Assembly (NCBI GenBank): GCA_963741135.1
Contig: CAVUHC010000008.1
Location: 1,240,001 to 1,304,000, forward strand
DNA: 64,000 nucleotides
From: Gp6-AA40 sp963741135
GTDB taxonomy: Bacteria; Acidobacteriota; Vicinamibacteria; Vicinamibacterales; UBA2999
Direction: 5' to 3'
This document shows positions 18,122-27,586 of this stretch, piece by piece. Each line of letters opens with the position of its first letter. Positions within the stretch are counted from its first letter, which is position 1. The position numbers were made by a program, and so were the translations under genes. The notes below the pieces were generated by a model. It was not told the origin of the DNA, did not search any database, and worked only from the letters and a program-made list of their open reading frames with translations.

Positions 18122-19129
18122 TTACTTCAGCGCCGCCCAGTTGACGCAGCCGGGTCCGGAATCGGGGCCCATCGCGAAGCGGCTCTGGATCTCGAGCGTC
18201 TTCAGGTCAATCACCACCACGCTATGGTCGTCCCTCAGGCCGAGGTACGCGCGCGATCCGTCTGGCATCACGAAGACGCCGCCATCGCCGGTATCGCGCG
18301 GGGCGACCTTGAGTCGCTTGATCTCCTTGCGCGAGGCCGCGTCAAGGACGATGAGCGTGCCGGTGCCGCCGTCAAGAATGAGGACCTTGCCGTCCGGTGT
18401 GAACTTCAGGCGGTTGGCGTCGGTCAGCTTCAAGTTGAGTGACTGGATGACTCTCCGGGTTGCCGTGTCGATGATCGACACGCCGCCATCGCCGCGCGTC
18501 GCTGTCCAAAGCTCGCGGCCGTCGGGCGAAAGATCGAGGCCCTCCGGAGTCGTCCCGGGCACGGGGATCGCCGTGGTCTTGAACCTCGGTGGCCCTCCCG
18601 CCACAGCATCGATCACCGAGATGCTGTTGGACCCACGGTTCGGCACCCACATCGTCTGCTGGTCCTTGGCAAGGACCAGCAGGTGTGTGCCGTCCTGGCC
18701 GATCCCGAGCATCCATTCCACCGTGTTCGCGGTCGGGTCATAGCGGCCGATGGTCTTGTAGCCCTCCGCCGTGAAATACAGCTTCCCGCCAGCGTAGAGC
18801 ACGTCATGCGGAGCGCTGAGGGCGCCAGTGTTCACCCGCCGAAGTTCCTTCATGGTCCGCACGTCGATTACCGAAATGCCCTCTCTGGGGCTTGCCACGA
18901 ACGCCATCAATCCGTCGGGCGTGACCGCGACCTCGTGCGGGTCCATGCCGACGGGGACTCGGCCCAGCACCTGGCCGGACGCCGGGTCGACGATTGCGAG
19001 CGCGCTGGCGTTCCTGAGCAGCACGAGCAGACGCGCGGACGACGGGGTCTGCGCGGCGGCGACGTTCGCGATGGTCACGAGCACGACACACGACAAGACG
19101 AACCGAATCGAACGCCCGGCAATCTTCAT
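18122..19129 (-). CDS. Exported YVTN-type beta-propeller protein
   Basis: A 335-residue protein with signal peptide (residues 1-~27, ending VAAAQ). Repeated blades follow: LAIVDPASGQVLGRVPVG, PHEVAVTPDGLMAFVAS, SISVIDAVAGG, EGLDLSPDGRELWTATRG, VLDAASRKEIKRLKV and VVVIDLKTLEIQSRF. These are typical of the YVTN/surface-layer propeller family, whose roles are binding or scaffolding. GGAGG six bases before ATG 19129 supports the start. It is the first gene of a two-gene unit with the PIG-L deacetylase. Confidence 0.83.
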   Translation of the reverse strand: MKIAGRSIRFVLSCVVLVTIANVAAAQTPSSARLLVLLRNASALAIVDPASGQVLGRVPVGMDPHEVAVTPDGLMAFVASPREGISVIDVRTMKELRRVNTGALSAPHDVLYAGGKLYFTAEGYKTIGRYDPTANTVEWMLGIGQDGTHLLVLAKDQQTMWVPNRGSNSISVIDAVAGGPPRFKTTAIPVPGTTPEGLDLSPDGRELWTATRGDGGVSIIDTATRRVIQSLNLKLTDANRLKFTPDGKVLILDGGTGTLIVLDAASRKEIKRLKVAPRDTGDGGVFVMPDGSRAYLGLRDDHSVVVIDLKTLEIQSRFAMGPDSGPGCVNWAALK

Positions 19130-19202
19130 CTGCGACCTCCGGGGCGAATCATCGCACGGCGACCTCCGTCCGTCGAGGCGATTGCGTTGATATCATCGCG
19201 GG

Positions 19203-20120
19203 ATGGCAGCCGCCCTCTACGCCATGCTCTGCCTGATCTGGGGGTCGACGTGGCTCGTAATCAAGGTCGGCCTGATTGGCGTGCCGCCATTTCTGGCGGC
19301 GGGCCTCCGGTTCCTGCTGTCCACGCTGCTCGTCGGCCTGGTGCTCGCCGTCCGGCGCAAGCGCTTCAAGCTCACAAGCGACGACAAGGTGTGCGTACTC
19401 TCCCTCGGCCTGCTCGTGTTCTGGATCAACTACGCCGCCGTCTACTGGGCCGAGACGCGTATCTCGAGCGGACTCACCGCGATCCTGTTCTCCACGATGC
19501 CGCTGACGACGTCGCTTTTGAGTGCGTACTGGACGCGCAGCGAGACGCTGAGCAGCCGTAAGGTCGTCGGCATCCTGGTGGGCGTGCTGGGGACCGCGCT
19601 GCTCTTTTGGCCGCACGACCGCCTGGGGCTCGAGCACGCGCTCGGGATGCTGGCCGCCCTCGGCGCGAGCCTGTGCGCCGCGATCAACCTCGTGACGATG
19701 AAGAAGCATGGACGCCACGGCGACCCGTTCGTGCTGAACTTCCTCGGCATGGGGATCGGCGCGGCGTGTCTGCTCGCCATGAGCGTCGCGCTGGAGAGCT
19801 GGCCGGCCGTCGTCTGGAGCCGAAGCAACGTCCTGGCGATCCTCTATCTGTGCATCTTCGGCTCGGTGATCGCGTTCTCCGCCTACTACTACTTGATCAA
19901 GAAGATGGACGCGACGATCGTCAGCCTGAGCACGCTCATCATTCCGATCGTGGCCCTGATCTTGGGTCGAGCGTTCCTCGACGAGACCGTGACGCCGCTG
20001 GCCGTCACAGGTATCGCGACGATCCTCGCCGGCGTGACCATCGCGATATTGCCGGTTGGAGCCGGAAGCCTTTCATCCGGCGCGGTCGTGAATACATCTG
20101 GGCGGCACGCTTCGCGTTGA
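19203..20120 (+). CDS. EamA/DMT-family transporter
   Basis: A 305-residue membrane protein with about ten hydrophobic helices in two EamA repeats (LIWGSTWLVIKVGLIGVPP in the first, IFGSVIAFSAYYYLIKKM in the second). The WGSTW motif is characteristic of the drug/metabolite exporter superfamily. Members export metabolites or amino acids; the substrate is unknown. The short C-terminal tail after VTIAILPVG is hydrophilic. Confidence 0.87.
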   Translation: MAAALYAMLCLIWGSTWLVIKVGLIGVPPFLAAGLRFLLSTLLVGLVLAVRRKRFKLTSDDKVCVLSLGLLVFWINYAAVYWAETRISSGLTAILFSTMPLTTSLLSAYWTRSETLSSRKVVGILVGVLGTALLFWPHDRLGLEHALGMLAALGASLCAAINLVTMKKHGRHGDPFVLNFLGMGIGAACLLAMSVALESWPAVVWSRSNVLAILYLCIFGSVIAFSAYYYLIKKMDATIVSLSTLIIPIVALILGRAFLDETVTPLAVTGIATILAGVTIAILPVGAGSLSSGAVVNTSGRHASR

Positions 20121-20365
20121 ACCGATTTGCGATCTTTGCTTTGAGACGTCTGTCTCCGTCTCTCCCCCGGAGACCTCGCGGGCGGCTTCGGTCCGGAGGT
20201 GGCATTTCGCGCGCACTGGCTCCTGGCCATCAAAGGCCGTGGCGCGGGGTTTACCGGCCGATCCAGTCCGCACCGATTGTCGAAGGGTGAAGTTGGGATG
20301 CGGGACGCCAGCGGGATTAAAACAGGTCTGTGATAGTCTCCACCCGCCGAAAGGGAGGGCATCCA

Positions 20366-21301
20366 GTGCGACAAGCGACGGAACCAACAAAAATCAAGAT
20401 TCCTGCGGAAGCGGTCGAACTGTACACGCAATTCATTCACGGTGAGCTCAGTCGTCGTGACTTCATGGATGCGGTGGGGCGGCGTTTCGCTGTTGCCGGA
20501 CTTACGACTGCGGCGATTGTCGAAGCGTTGATGCCGAACTATGCGCTGGGGCAGCAGGTTCGCAAGGATGACGAGCGGATCAAAGCGACATATGAAACCA
20601 TACCGTCACCCAATGGAAATGGTTACATCAAGGGCTATTTCGTCCGACCATTCAGCCAGGATACCCGTGCCGAGACGCCGACGAAACTGCCCACCGTTCT
20701 TGTCATACACGAGAATCGGGGACTCAATCCGCATACTGAGGACGTCGCACGACGGTTTGCGCTGGAGAACTTCATGGCATTTGCGCCCGACGCGCTGACG
20801 ACGGTGGGCGGTTATCCAAACGACGACTACAAGGGCGGCCAGCTATTTGGCAAGATCGATCGCCCCAAGTTGACCGCGGACTTCATCGCTAGCGCGCAAT
20901 GGCTGAAAGCCCATCCGCTCTCGAACGGCAAAGTCTCGGTCACCGGTTTCTGCTTCGGTGGCAGCATATCCAATAGTCTGGCTACTCTGCTGGGTGCGGA
21001 TTTGTCGGCAGCCGCTCCGTTTTACGGCGGCGCACCCCCCGCGGCGGACGTACCGAAAATCAAAGCCGCGATCCTCGTACACCATGGCGCGCTGGATAAG
21101 GCGCTGGTGGACGCATATCCCGCTTACGAGGCGGCCCTGAAGCAAAACAGCGTCCCGCACGAAGGCCACATCTATCCGAACTCCGTTCATGGTTTCTTTA
21201 ATGACGCCACGCCGGAGCGCTACAACAAAGCTGCGGCGGAAGAGGCGTGGCGCCGCACCATCGCGTGGTTCAACAAGTACACGCGCGCACCCGTGTCCTA
21301 A
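20366..21301 (+). CDS. Dienelactone hydrolase family protein with twin-arginine-type leader
   Basis: A 311-residue protein. An internal leader-like segment with a twin-arginine (LSRRDFMDAVGRRFAVAG, about residues 30-47) precedes a hydrophobic stretch to about 60. The catalytic domain has VLVIHENRGLNPHTEDVARR, the Cys nucleophile elbow GFCFGGS, the acid region LVHHGALDKAL and the His in NSVHGFFND, a full Cys-Asp-His triad. Dienelactone hydrolases open cyclic dienelactones in aromatic catabolism, and many act on other esters. GTG 20366 is chosen because GGGAGGG lies seven bases upstream. Confidence 0.86.
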   Translation: MRQATEPTKIKIPAEAVELYTQFIHGELSRRDFMDAVGRRFAVAGLTTAAIVEALMPNYALGQQVRKDDERIKATYETIPSPNGNGYIKGYFVRPFSQDTRAETPTKLPTVLVIHENRGLNPHTEDVARRFALENFMAFAPDALTTVGGYPNDDYKGGQLFGKIDRPKLTADFIASAQWLKAHPLSNGKVSVTGFCFGGSISNSLATLLGADLSAAAPFYGGAPPAADVPKIKAAILVHHGALDKALVDAYPAYEAALKQNSVPHEGHIYPNSVHGFFNDATPERYNKAAAEEAWRRTIAWFNKYTRAPVS

Positions 21302-21396
21302 GTCCAAAAGCATTCGGCAAGGGAGGGAAAGCGCGACGGCTGGGTGGACGGGACTGTCAGAGATTTTGTGTGTGGGGCGTAGCATGAGGAGCTGCT

Positions 21397-21558
21397 ATGT
21401 CCCGACGGCGCAAGTCTACTGACGATCCGGCATTGAAGCCGGCCCCCTCCACGATCCTGGACGCGTTCGTCGACGATGGGGTGCTGACGCCCAGGACATC
21501 GATGCGGCGATACGGCGGTTCAAGAAAGCCCTGATCGAGCGGGCCTTGGGTGCCGAGC
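21397..21558 (+). mobile_element. IS256-family transposase N-terminal fragment (degenerate)
   Basis: About 55 codons starting ATG 21397 (MSRRRKSTDDPALKPAP) continue after a one-base frame change near 21490 as DIDAAIRRFKKALIERALGAE, the characteristic N terminus of IS256-type transposases. The rest of the transposase, catalytic domain included, is missing. The fragment abuts the end of the convergent DUF5916 gene. No terminal repeats were identified. Confidence 0.6.
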
Positions 21559-21571
21559 GAATAGCCAGCGC

Positions 21572-24250
21572 TTACCGGCCTATCCAGTACGCGATCTTGA
21601 ACAGGATCACGTCGTCGCCCGGCGCGCTCAGCATCGCGCGCGCATCGCGGCCCGCGTTGAACACTCCGGGGTTCGACTCGTCCTTCTGCTGGCGCGTCCA
21701 GACGGCGTACAACGTCGAGCCCGGCTTCATCTCCCACCGGAAAACCGCGTTCACTCTGAGAGACCTGAGGCTGAAGTCCGGGTCGTCGAAGGTGAACGAT
21801 TCCGCGGTGCCATGACTGTCGGGATCGACGGTGTACTCCTTCTCCGCGGCGTTGCGGGAAATGGTGCCGAGCGTGGTGCCGTACTCCGCGAAGTCGAAGG
21901 TGCGGGGGCGCGCTAGCTCCTTGAACCCGAAGTAGTCGCCCGCCGCAATCAGCGGCTGCGAGTAGACCTGCACGGAGACTTTCGGGGTCAAAATCACGGC
22001 GACGCGCGTTGTCATCGAGAGCTGCGTCTGGTCGAGCGCGCCGAACACGTAGCGGGATCCGTAGGTGTTGGTAGCGGTGGCATCAGCGATCGAGTCCACG
22101 TACTGCGCCACGGTGTGCGAGCGATCCCACGAGGGGCCGAGCGTGATGTTCACGCGCTCGGACGGCTTGATGGTGACGTTGGCGTTGGTGTTTCGATTCC
22201 ACCCGCCTGCCTCTGTCCATCCGCGCCGAGTGCCGGCGCCAAACGATAGCCGCTTCCGCGCGTCGCTATTCACTTCGACGTTCCAGTTGCCTTCACTGGG
22301 ATTGATCGTGGACGGCCCGCCACGCGTAAGGCGATCGTCGAGCGCACGCCAGTTCTTACCGGCGTTCCCGTGGACGTTCCAATAGTTCAGCAGGTTCCAG
22401 TTGACCGAGGCCAGAAGCCCATTGCTTTGCAGTTCGCGCCCGAAGTTCCAGGTGTAGTACTTCGAAATCCAGGCGTTCCACGAGCGCGAGTAGCGGCGCG
22501 TCTTCACATCGCGGAAGAAGAACACGGCGTGCCCGCCGGCGCGATCGCCAGTGCCGAGAAATCCAAGGTCGTTCGACTCGAAACCCGGGCTGCCCGACCA
22601 GAGCGCCGCGTTGACCTTCCAGAGGCCGCTGTTGCGATTCAGATTGATGCGCCCCGTGTAGCCCGACAGGGAGGTGCGCGTGGAATCGAGGCGCACGTGC
22701 GGCGCGTCCGGGCGTTGAAAGTAGCGTTGTGGCGCTTTTTGCAGCTCCTCGATCGCGGTTGACGATCCGCTGACGCGGCTGCCGGCGATGTTGCCGACGA
22801 TCACCCAGTCGCGCTTCTTGTCGAGGAAGACGTAGGCGTCGGGACCGACAACGTAGGCGCTCTCGACAAGGCCGTCGCGCAACGCACTCGTCTGGAGACG
22901 CCGGTTGACGACGGTTGAGAGCATGCCGACCCCCAAACGCGGCCCGATGTCGCGCTGCACGCGGACGACGGCGTAGTTGGTCAATGGCTCAACGATCGAT
23001 CGGCTGCTGACTAGACCGTTGGAGACGCGGGCGTTCTCCTCGCCAGTGACCGCGTCCAGGAAGCCGAGGCTCCAGCCGTTGTTCGTCTTGCCCGTCAGCT
23101 TGGCCGCGCCGAGGATTGTTGTCGCCGCCGGGATGTCGGTAAAGTCGTCGTCGACGGATATCTGCGGGGCCCGGCCAATGCGGCGTGAATAGAAGATCTG
23201 CGGCTCGGAGTTGTTGAATCCCCAGAAGTCGGTCGAGCCGCCGCGGCCATAGTTGCCGAAGATTTGCGACCCTTCGAGGAAGAACGGCCGCTTCTCCTCG
23301 AAAAACGTCTCGAAGGCGGACAGGTTGACCACGGCGGGGTCCACTTCAACCTGCCCGAAGTCCGGGTTCACGGTGGCGGTGGTCGTGAGGTTGCTCGTGA
23401 CGCCGAGTTTCGCGTCCAGCCCGGCGGCGGCAAATGCACGCCGTCCGTGGTTGAACGGGTTGCCGCTCTCGGGCGCGATGAATTCGCTCCGCGCCGCCGC
23501 GTAGGGGAGCAGCTCCATACGGCGTGTCGGCTTGAGGCCGTCGAGTCCTGAGAGGTTCAACATTCGCGAGGCGGTGCCGTTCTGGTCTTTCGGGACCATG
23601 CTGAGCCAGTCGTACTCGTTCTTCCGGCGGATGTGGCGCTCGACGTTGACGCCCCACGTCTGCCGGTCGCCACCGTTGAAGCGAAGCTGCGAGAGCGGAA
23701 TGCGAATCTCGGCGCACCAGCCGTTCTCGTCGATCGTCACCGCCGACTGCCAGACCGCGTCCCACGATCCGTCGGTCCAGGTGTCGTTGTAGAGGATCGA
23801 GTCCTGCTGCACGTTGGCGGCGCTGACGCGGAAGATCGCGCCGGTGAGGCGGTCGTGCATCGGGTCGAGATAGATGCTGATCACGTCCGCGTCGGCCGAG
23901 CCGTTGTCACGTATGGACAGGCCGCGCGTGATGCGCGCCGGCTCGCCGTCGAAGAGGCGCGCCGCGACGTACAGCGCGTCATCGTCGAAGAGGAAGCGGA
24001 TCTCGGTGCGCTCGGTGGGCGGGTGGCCTTCGTCCGGATCCCGCTGGGTGAAGGTGGTCGCCGGCTCGGCGGCAGCCCACGCTTCGTCCACGAGGCGGCC
24101 GTCGATCTCGGGTGGGCGGAGAGCGCGTACCGCGCGGATTTCAGGAGGAGGTGAGTCCGGCTGGTTCTGTGCGGCTGCGGGTGCACACGTGAGGCACAGG
24201 ATCGTGGCCAGCCTCGTGGCCGATCGCCGGAAGGTCCGGGCGAATGTCAT
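21572..24250 (-). CDS. DUF5916 outer-membrane protein with N-terminal CBM9-like domain
   Basis: An 892-residue protein with a signal peptide (cleavage near APAAAQ). Residues ~45-220 resemble the carbohydrate-binding CBM9-like domain (PPEIDGRLVDEAWAAAEPA, FLFDDDALYVAARLFDG, ENGWCAEIRIPLSQLRF). The remaining ~650 residues form alternating beta strands typical of an outer-membrane barrel and end in an aromatic-rich strand (ILFKIAYWIGR). The DUF5916 block FFEEKRPFFLEGSQIF is clear. Function is unknown; sugar or peptide binding at the cell surface is plausible. Confidence 0.88.
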   Translation of the reverse strand: MTFARTFRRSATRLATILCLTCAPAAAQNQPDSPPPEIRAVRALRPPEIDGRLVDEAWAAAEPATTFTQRDPDEGHPPTERTEIRFLFDDDALYVAARLFDGEPARITRGLSIRDNGSADADVISIYLDPMHDRLTGAIFRVSAANVQQDSILYNDTWTDGSWDAVWQSAVTIDENGWCAEIRIPLSQLRFNGGDRQTWGVNVERHIRRKNEYDWLSMVPKDQNGTASRMLNLSGLDGLKPTRRMELLPYAAARSEFIAPESGNPFNHGRRAFAAAGLDAKLGVTSNLTTTATVNPDFGQVEVDPAVVNLSAFETFFEEKRPFFLEGSQIFGNYGRGGSTDFWGFNNSEPQIFYSRRIGRAPQISVDDDFTDIPAATTILGAAKLTGKTNNGWSLGFLDAVTGEENARVSNGLVSSRSIVEPLTNYAVVRVQRDIGPRLGVGMLSTVVNRRLQTSALRDGLVESAYVVGPDAYVFLDKKRDWVIVGNIAGSRVSGSSTAIEELQKAPQRYFQRPDAPHVRLDSTRTSLSGYTGRINLNRNSGLWKVNAALWSGSPGFESNDLGFLGTGDRAGGHAVFFFRDVKTRRYSRSWNAWISKYYTWNFGRELQSNGLLASVNWNLLNYWNVHGNAGKNWRALDDRLTRGGPSTINPSEGNWNVEVNSDARKRLSFGAGTRRGWTEAGGWNRNTNANVTIKPSERVNITLGPSWDRSHTVAQYVDSIADATATNTYGSRYVFGALDQTQLSMTTRVAVILTPKVSVQVYSQPLIAAGDYFGFKELARPRTFDFAEYGTTLGTISRNAAEKEYTVDPDSHGTAESFTFDDPDFSLRSLRVNAVFRWEMKPGSTLYAVWTRQQKDESNPGVFNAGRDARAMLSAPGDDVILFKIAYWIGR

Positions 24251-24401
24251 CGGATCCTGTCAGCGCAATATACGCAATATAGACGCGAAACCTCATGCTG
24301 TGGTCGGCTGTCTATCGCGCCGGCGGTTTGACCAACGGTCGCGATGGCGTGGCTGACGTATCATGGCCTGACCTCCGGCGACGATATTTTCGAGGCCCGC
24401 C

Positions 24402-26003
24402 ATGATCACTTATCCTCATCTTCGCGCTGCCGTCCTCGCGATCGGATGCGTCGGCATCGTTTTTTCGGCCACCGTCCGCACACAACAACCACGCTCGCTA
24501 TACGACCGCTACACCGAGCCGATTCAGATTTTCAAGAGTGGTCTCGGCACCTTTACCAAGCCGATGTCTTCGACCGTCAAGGAGGCGCAAGCGTTCTTCG
24601 ACCAGGGCTTTCAGATGATGTACTCCTTCGCCAAGCCGGAGGCCGTGCGGTCGTTCCGCGAAGCGTGGAAACGCGATCCCAACTGCGCGATCTGTTACTG
24701 GGGCGAAGCGTGGGCGTGGGGGTCGTACCTCAATGCGCCGATGAACGCCGAGGAAGCACCGCACGCGTATGCCGCGGCACAGAAAGCGCTGTCGGTGAAG
24801 AGCCGCGCCACCGCCAAGGAGGCCGCGCTCATCGACGCGATGGCGGTGCGCTACGTCGAGAAGTTCGACGTCGCCAAGCGGATCGAGCAGGATCGCGCCT
24901 ATGCCGACGCCATGCAGAAGGTGTCGGCACGGTATCCCGATGATCTCGAGATCGCCACGCTGTATGCCGATGCCCTCTTTCTACTCGAGCCGCGCCGCGG
25001 CACGCGCGACGTGAACGATCCGAACGTCCAGCGGCTGCATCAGGTACTGGAGAGCATCCTGGCGCGAGACGTTCATCATCCCGGTGCCTGTCATCTCTAC
25101 GTACACGCCACCGAGTCCACCACCGTGCCGGGCCGTGCCGAAGCCTGCGCCGAGTTCCTGGGTCGGTCGATTCCTGGCGCCAGCCACATCAACCACATGC
25201 CGTCCCATACCTGGAACGAAGTGGGCCGTTGGGGCGACTCGGTGCGCGCGAACCTCGAGGCTTGGCATTCGGATCAGAAGGCGGCCATAGGGCAAGGTTT
25301 CGCGATCTATCCCGAGCACAATCTGCACATGCTGCTGTATGCGGCGTCGTACGACGGCCAGGGCGCGGTCGCGATGCGCGCCGGCAAGGACTACACGAAG
25401 CTGACCGGCGAGTCGTTTTACGAGGTGCTGACGCTGATTCGCTTCGGCCGCTTCGATGAGGTGCTCGAGGTGACGAACCGGCCGAAGCCCGATATCCAGG
25501 GTGGGCTGTGGGACTTCGCGCAGGGCTACGCGCATCTCAAACAGGGCAACCTCGACTTCGCCGCGCTCTATCTGGCACGCGTGAAGAAGGCCGCTGAGAC
25601 GTCTACCGCCGGATTCCGTGTCCATACAGCGAAGGCCCTCCTCGGTATCGCAGCCGGTATCCTGGAAGGAGAGACGCAGCGGACCGCGGGCGATCTCAGC
25701 GGCGCCATTGCGTCGTTCCAGCGTGCGGCCGATCTCCAGGAGGCGCTTGTCTACGACGAGCCGGAGCCGCTGCCGTTCTCGGCATTTCACTGGCTTGGCG
25801 CCGCTCTTCTGGAAAGCAGGCGCTTCGACGAGGCTGAGAAGGCCTATCGCGCCGAGCTGAAAGATCACCCGCACAACGGCTGGTCGCTGATCGGCCTGCA
25901 GCAGGCCCTCGAAGGGAAGGGCGCCGAGCCGCGTGACGTCGCTGTCGATTTCGCCGCGAGCTGGTCGCGCTCGGATACCTGGATCCGATCGTCGCGCTTC
26001 TGA
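24402..26003 (+). CDS. Exported tetratricopeptide-repeat protein
   Basis: A 533-residue protein with signal peptide (residues 1-~27). Repeated helical pairs are visible (AQAFFDQGFQMMYSFAKPEA, AVRSFREAWKRDPNCAICYWGEAW, DLSGAIASFQRAADLQEAL, FDEAEKAYRAELKDHPHNG). The CAxCYWGEA signature and GASHINHMPSHTW mark a family of long secreted TPR proteins common in environmental bacteria. It probably serves as a protein-interaction scaffold; no enzymatic motif is seen. Confidence 0.82.
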   Translation: MITYPHLRAAVLAIGCVGIVFSATVRTQQPRSLYDRYTEPIQIFKSGLGTFTKPMSSTVKEAQAFFDQGFQMMYSFAKPEAVRSFREAWKRDPNCAICYWGEAWAWGSYLNAPMNAEEAPHAYAAAQKALSVKSRATAKEAALIDAMAVRYVEKFDVAKRIEQDRAYADAMQKVSARYPDDLEIATLYADALFLLEPRRGTRDVNDPNVQRLHQVLESILARDVHHPGACHLYVHATESTTVPGRAEACAEFLGRSIPGASHINHMPSHTWNEVGRWGDSVRANLEAWHSDQKAAIGQGFAIYPEHNLHMLLYAASYDGQGAVAMRAGKDYTKLTGESFYEVLTLIRFGRFDEVLEVTNRPKPDIQGGLWDFAQGYAHLKQGNLDFAALYLARVKKAAETSTAGFRVHTAKALLGIAAGILEGETQRTAGDLSGAIASFQRAADLQEALVYDEPEPLPFSAFHWLGAALLESRRFDEAEKAYRAELKDHPHNGWSLIGLQQALEGKGAEPRDVAVDFAASWSRSDTWIRSSRF

Positions 26004-26125
26004 TCGAACAGGGCATCGCGCTCCTCGCGTTGCTCTCTTCGACCCGCGGGTGTAGAGTCTGGTTGGCCGCGGAGCCACTGGGGTAGATCTTGATAAATCG
26101 ATGGACCGTCCTGAGGAGGGTTTCG

Positions 26126-26527
26126 ATGAACAAGCTTCTTGTCGCGCTAGCGGGTCTCGCCGTTGTGATGGCTGGGGCACCGGTGAGAGCCCACCATTCG
26201 TTCGCGGCTCAGTTCGACGACAAAGCGCCAGTCACGCTGAAAGGCACCTTGTCGAAGATGGAGTGGTTGAACCCTCATACGTGGATCCACATCGACGTGA
26301 AGGACGCCGACGGGAAGGTCGTCACGTGGGCGATTGAAGGTGCGACGCCGAATAGTCTGCTGCGGCGCGGCGTCCGGCAGGCTGATTTCCCCCTTGGAAT
26401 AGAGCTCACGGTTCGCGGGTATCGCGCGAAGAACGGCACACCCGTGGCCAGTGGTGAAAAACTGACCTTCACCGACGGACGGGACTTCTACCTGGGCGCG
26501 TCCGATGCACCCACTGCTCCCAAATAG
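26126..26527 (+). CDS. DUF6152 family secreted protein
   Basis: A 133-residue protein with signal peptide (cleavage near PVRAHH) followed by the family hallmark AHHSFAAQFDDKAPVTLKG, then KMEWLNPHTWIHIDVKD and GATPNSLLRRGV. It is a small OB-like beta-barrel with a His pair at the mature N terminus that could bind metal. GGAGGG six bases before ATG 26126 fixes the start. The next gene, convergent at 26543, encodes the large secreted partner family also found beside the other DUF6152 gene at 58966. Confidence 0.87.
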   Translation: MNKLLVALAGLAVVMAGAPVRAHHSFAAQFDDKAPVTLKGTLSKMEWLNPHTWIHIDVKDADGKVVTWAIEGATPNSLLRRGVRQADFPLGIELTVRGYRAKNGTPVASGEKLTFTDGRDFYLGASDAPTAPK

Positions 26528-26542
26528 GAGGGCGTTAGCGTT

Positions 26543-27463
26543 TCACCGCGGCCTGGCGCGCCAGGGTCTTCCGTAGTATTCCGTCATTCCAAGCTCGCGC
26601 ATGCGGGGGAGATCGCGTTCCCCTTCCCAGCACGACTCCTCATAGATCACGAACTCCGGGTCCGTGATCCGCACCTGGGCCCATACCATCGTCCACGGCC
26701 TCGTATACGCCGTCGGGTCTTCGATGGTGACCTGGTAGTGAATCGTGTCGGGAGCAATCATCGTCAACCGCTCGACGATGTGCGCGGCGTCGGTATAGAA
26801 ATTCCCGGAGTCGTCAATCCAGGTGTAACCGTTGAGATTGGTGACGTCGATCACGAGGGTATTCCCATCCCACCGCCCACGCGACTGCCCATTCCAAAAC
26901 TTCATGCTTGATGGGACACGCGGACGCCCGTCCATCGGGATGAGACGACTCACGTGGTGATCCTCGAAGTTCCACACGACGAGGGTGTCGCCGGGGGGCT
27001 GCAATATTTGACTCGGGTCCTGCAGCGCAAGTCGGGGCACTCCCCCCGTTCCACAGGCGGTGCGTGGGTCGATGTATTTCTGGAAGTTCACCCCTCGTCT
27101 GCCGATCGCCGCTGCCCAGGGTTGGTAAGGAATCTTTCTATCCGCGGGGTCCACGACCATGGCCGCTCCGACCTCCCAGGGCATGACCGAAAGTTTCGTA
27201 AGGGGGTCGTCTGCGGAGACACCTTCCGCGGAGAATGCGGGGGCCAGCCGGCTGCGCCAATACCCCTGCAGGTTGGGTTTGCCGCTCGGTGTACGCGGCG
27301 GATTAAAGGTCTTTGCCTTTTCCAGCGCGCATTTGTGAAATGCCAGGGGCTCAGCCGGACAGCCTCCTATAGAAGCTGGTGCCCCCGGAGCCTGACCGGC
27401 TACCAGTGGCGCGACCACTGTGACAGCCAGAGCCACCGCCGAAGCAAAACATCCGTATCTCAC
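26543..27463 (-). CDS. Secreted protein of the DUF6152-associated family
   Basis: A 306-residue protein with signal peptide (cleavage near LVAGQAP). Family landmarks are TPSGKPNLQGYW near the N terminus, GRWDGNTLVIDVTNLNGYTW and AHIVERLTMIAPDTIHYQVT near the middle, and PWTMVWAQVRI. Two other members lie at 57127 and 57987. Function is unknown. The start is taken as GTG 27463, because GAGGAGG lies just upstream. Confidence 0.8.
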   Translation of the reverse strand: MRYGCFASAVALAVTVVAPLVAGQAPGAPASIGGCPAEPLAFHKCALEKAKTFNPPRTPSGKPNLQGYWRSRLAPAFSAEGVSADDPLTKLSVMPWEVGAAMVVDPADRKIPYQPWAAAIGRRGVNFQKYIDPRTACGTGGVPRLALQDPSQILQPPGDTLVVWNFEDHHVSRLIPMDGRPRVPSSMKFWNGQSRGRWDGNTLVIDVTNLNGYTWIDDSGNFYTDAAHIVERLTMIAPDTIHYQVTIEDPTAYTRPWTMVWAQVRITDPEFVIYEESCWEGERDLPRMRELGMTEYYGRPWRARPR

Positions 27464-27586
27464 CTGGCCCTCCTCAGCGCGCGTTACGGAGTCTCCCGGT
27501 TTTGGAGAGACATACACCTTTCCGGACGGATTGACAAGGCGCGCGCGAGAAACGTATTCGAGCGCGATGCGTGTCGGTCATCAACT

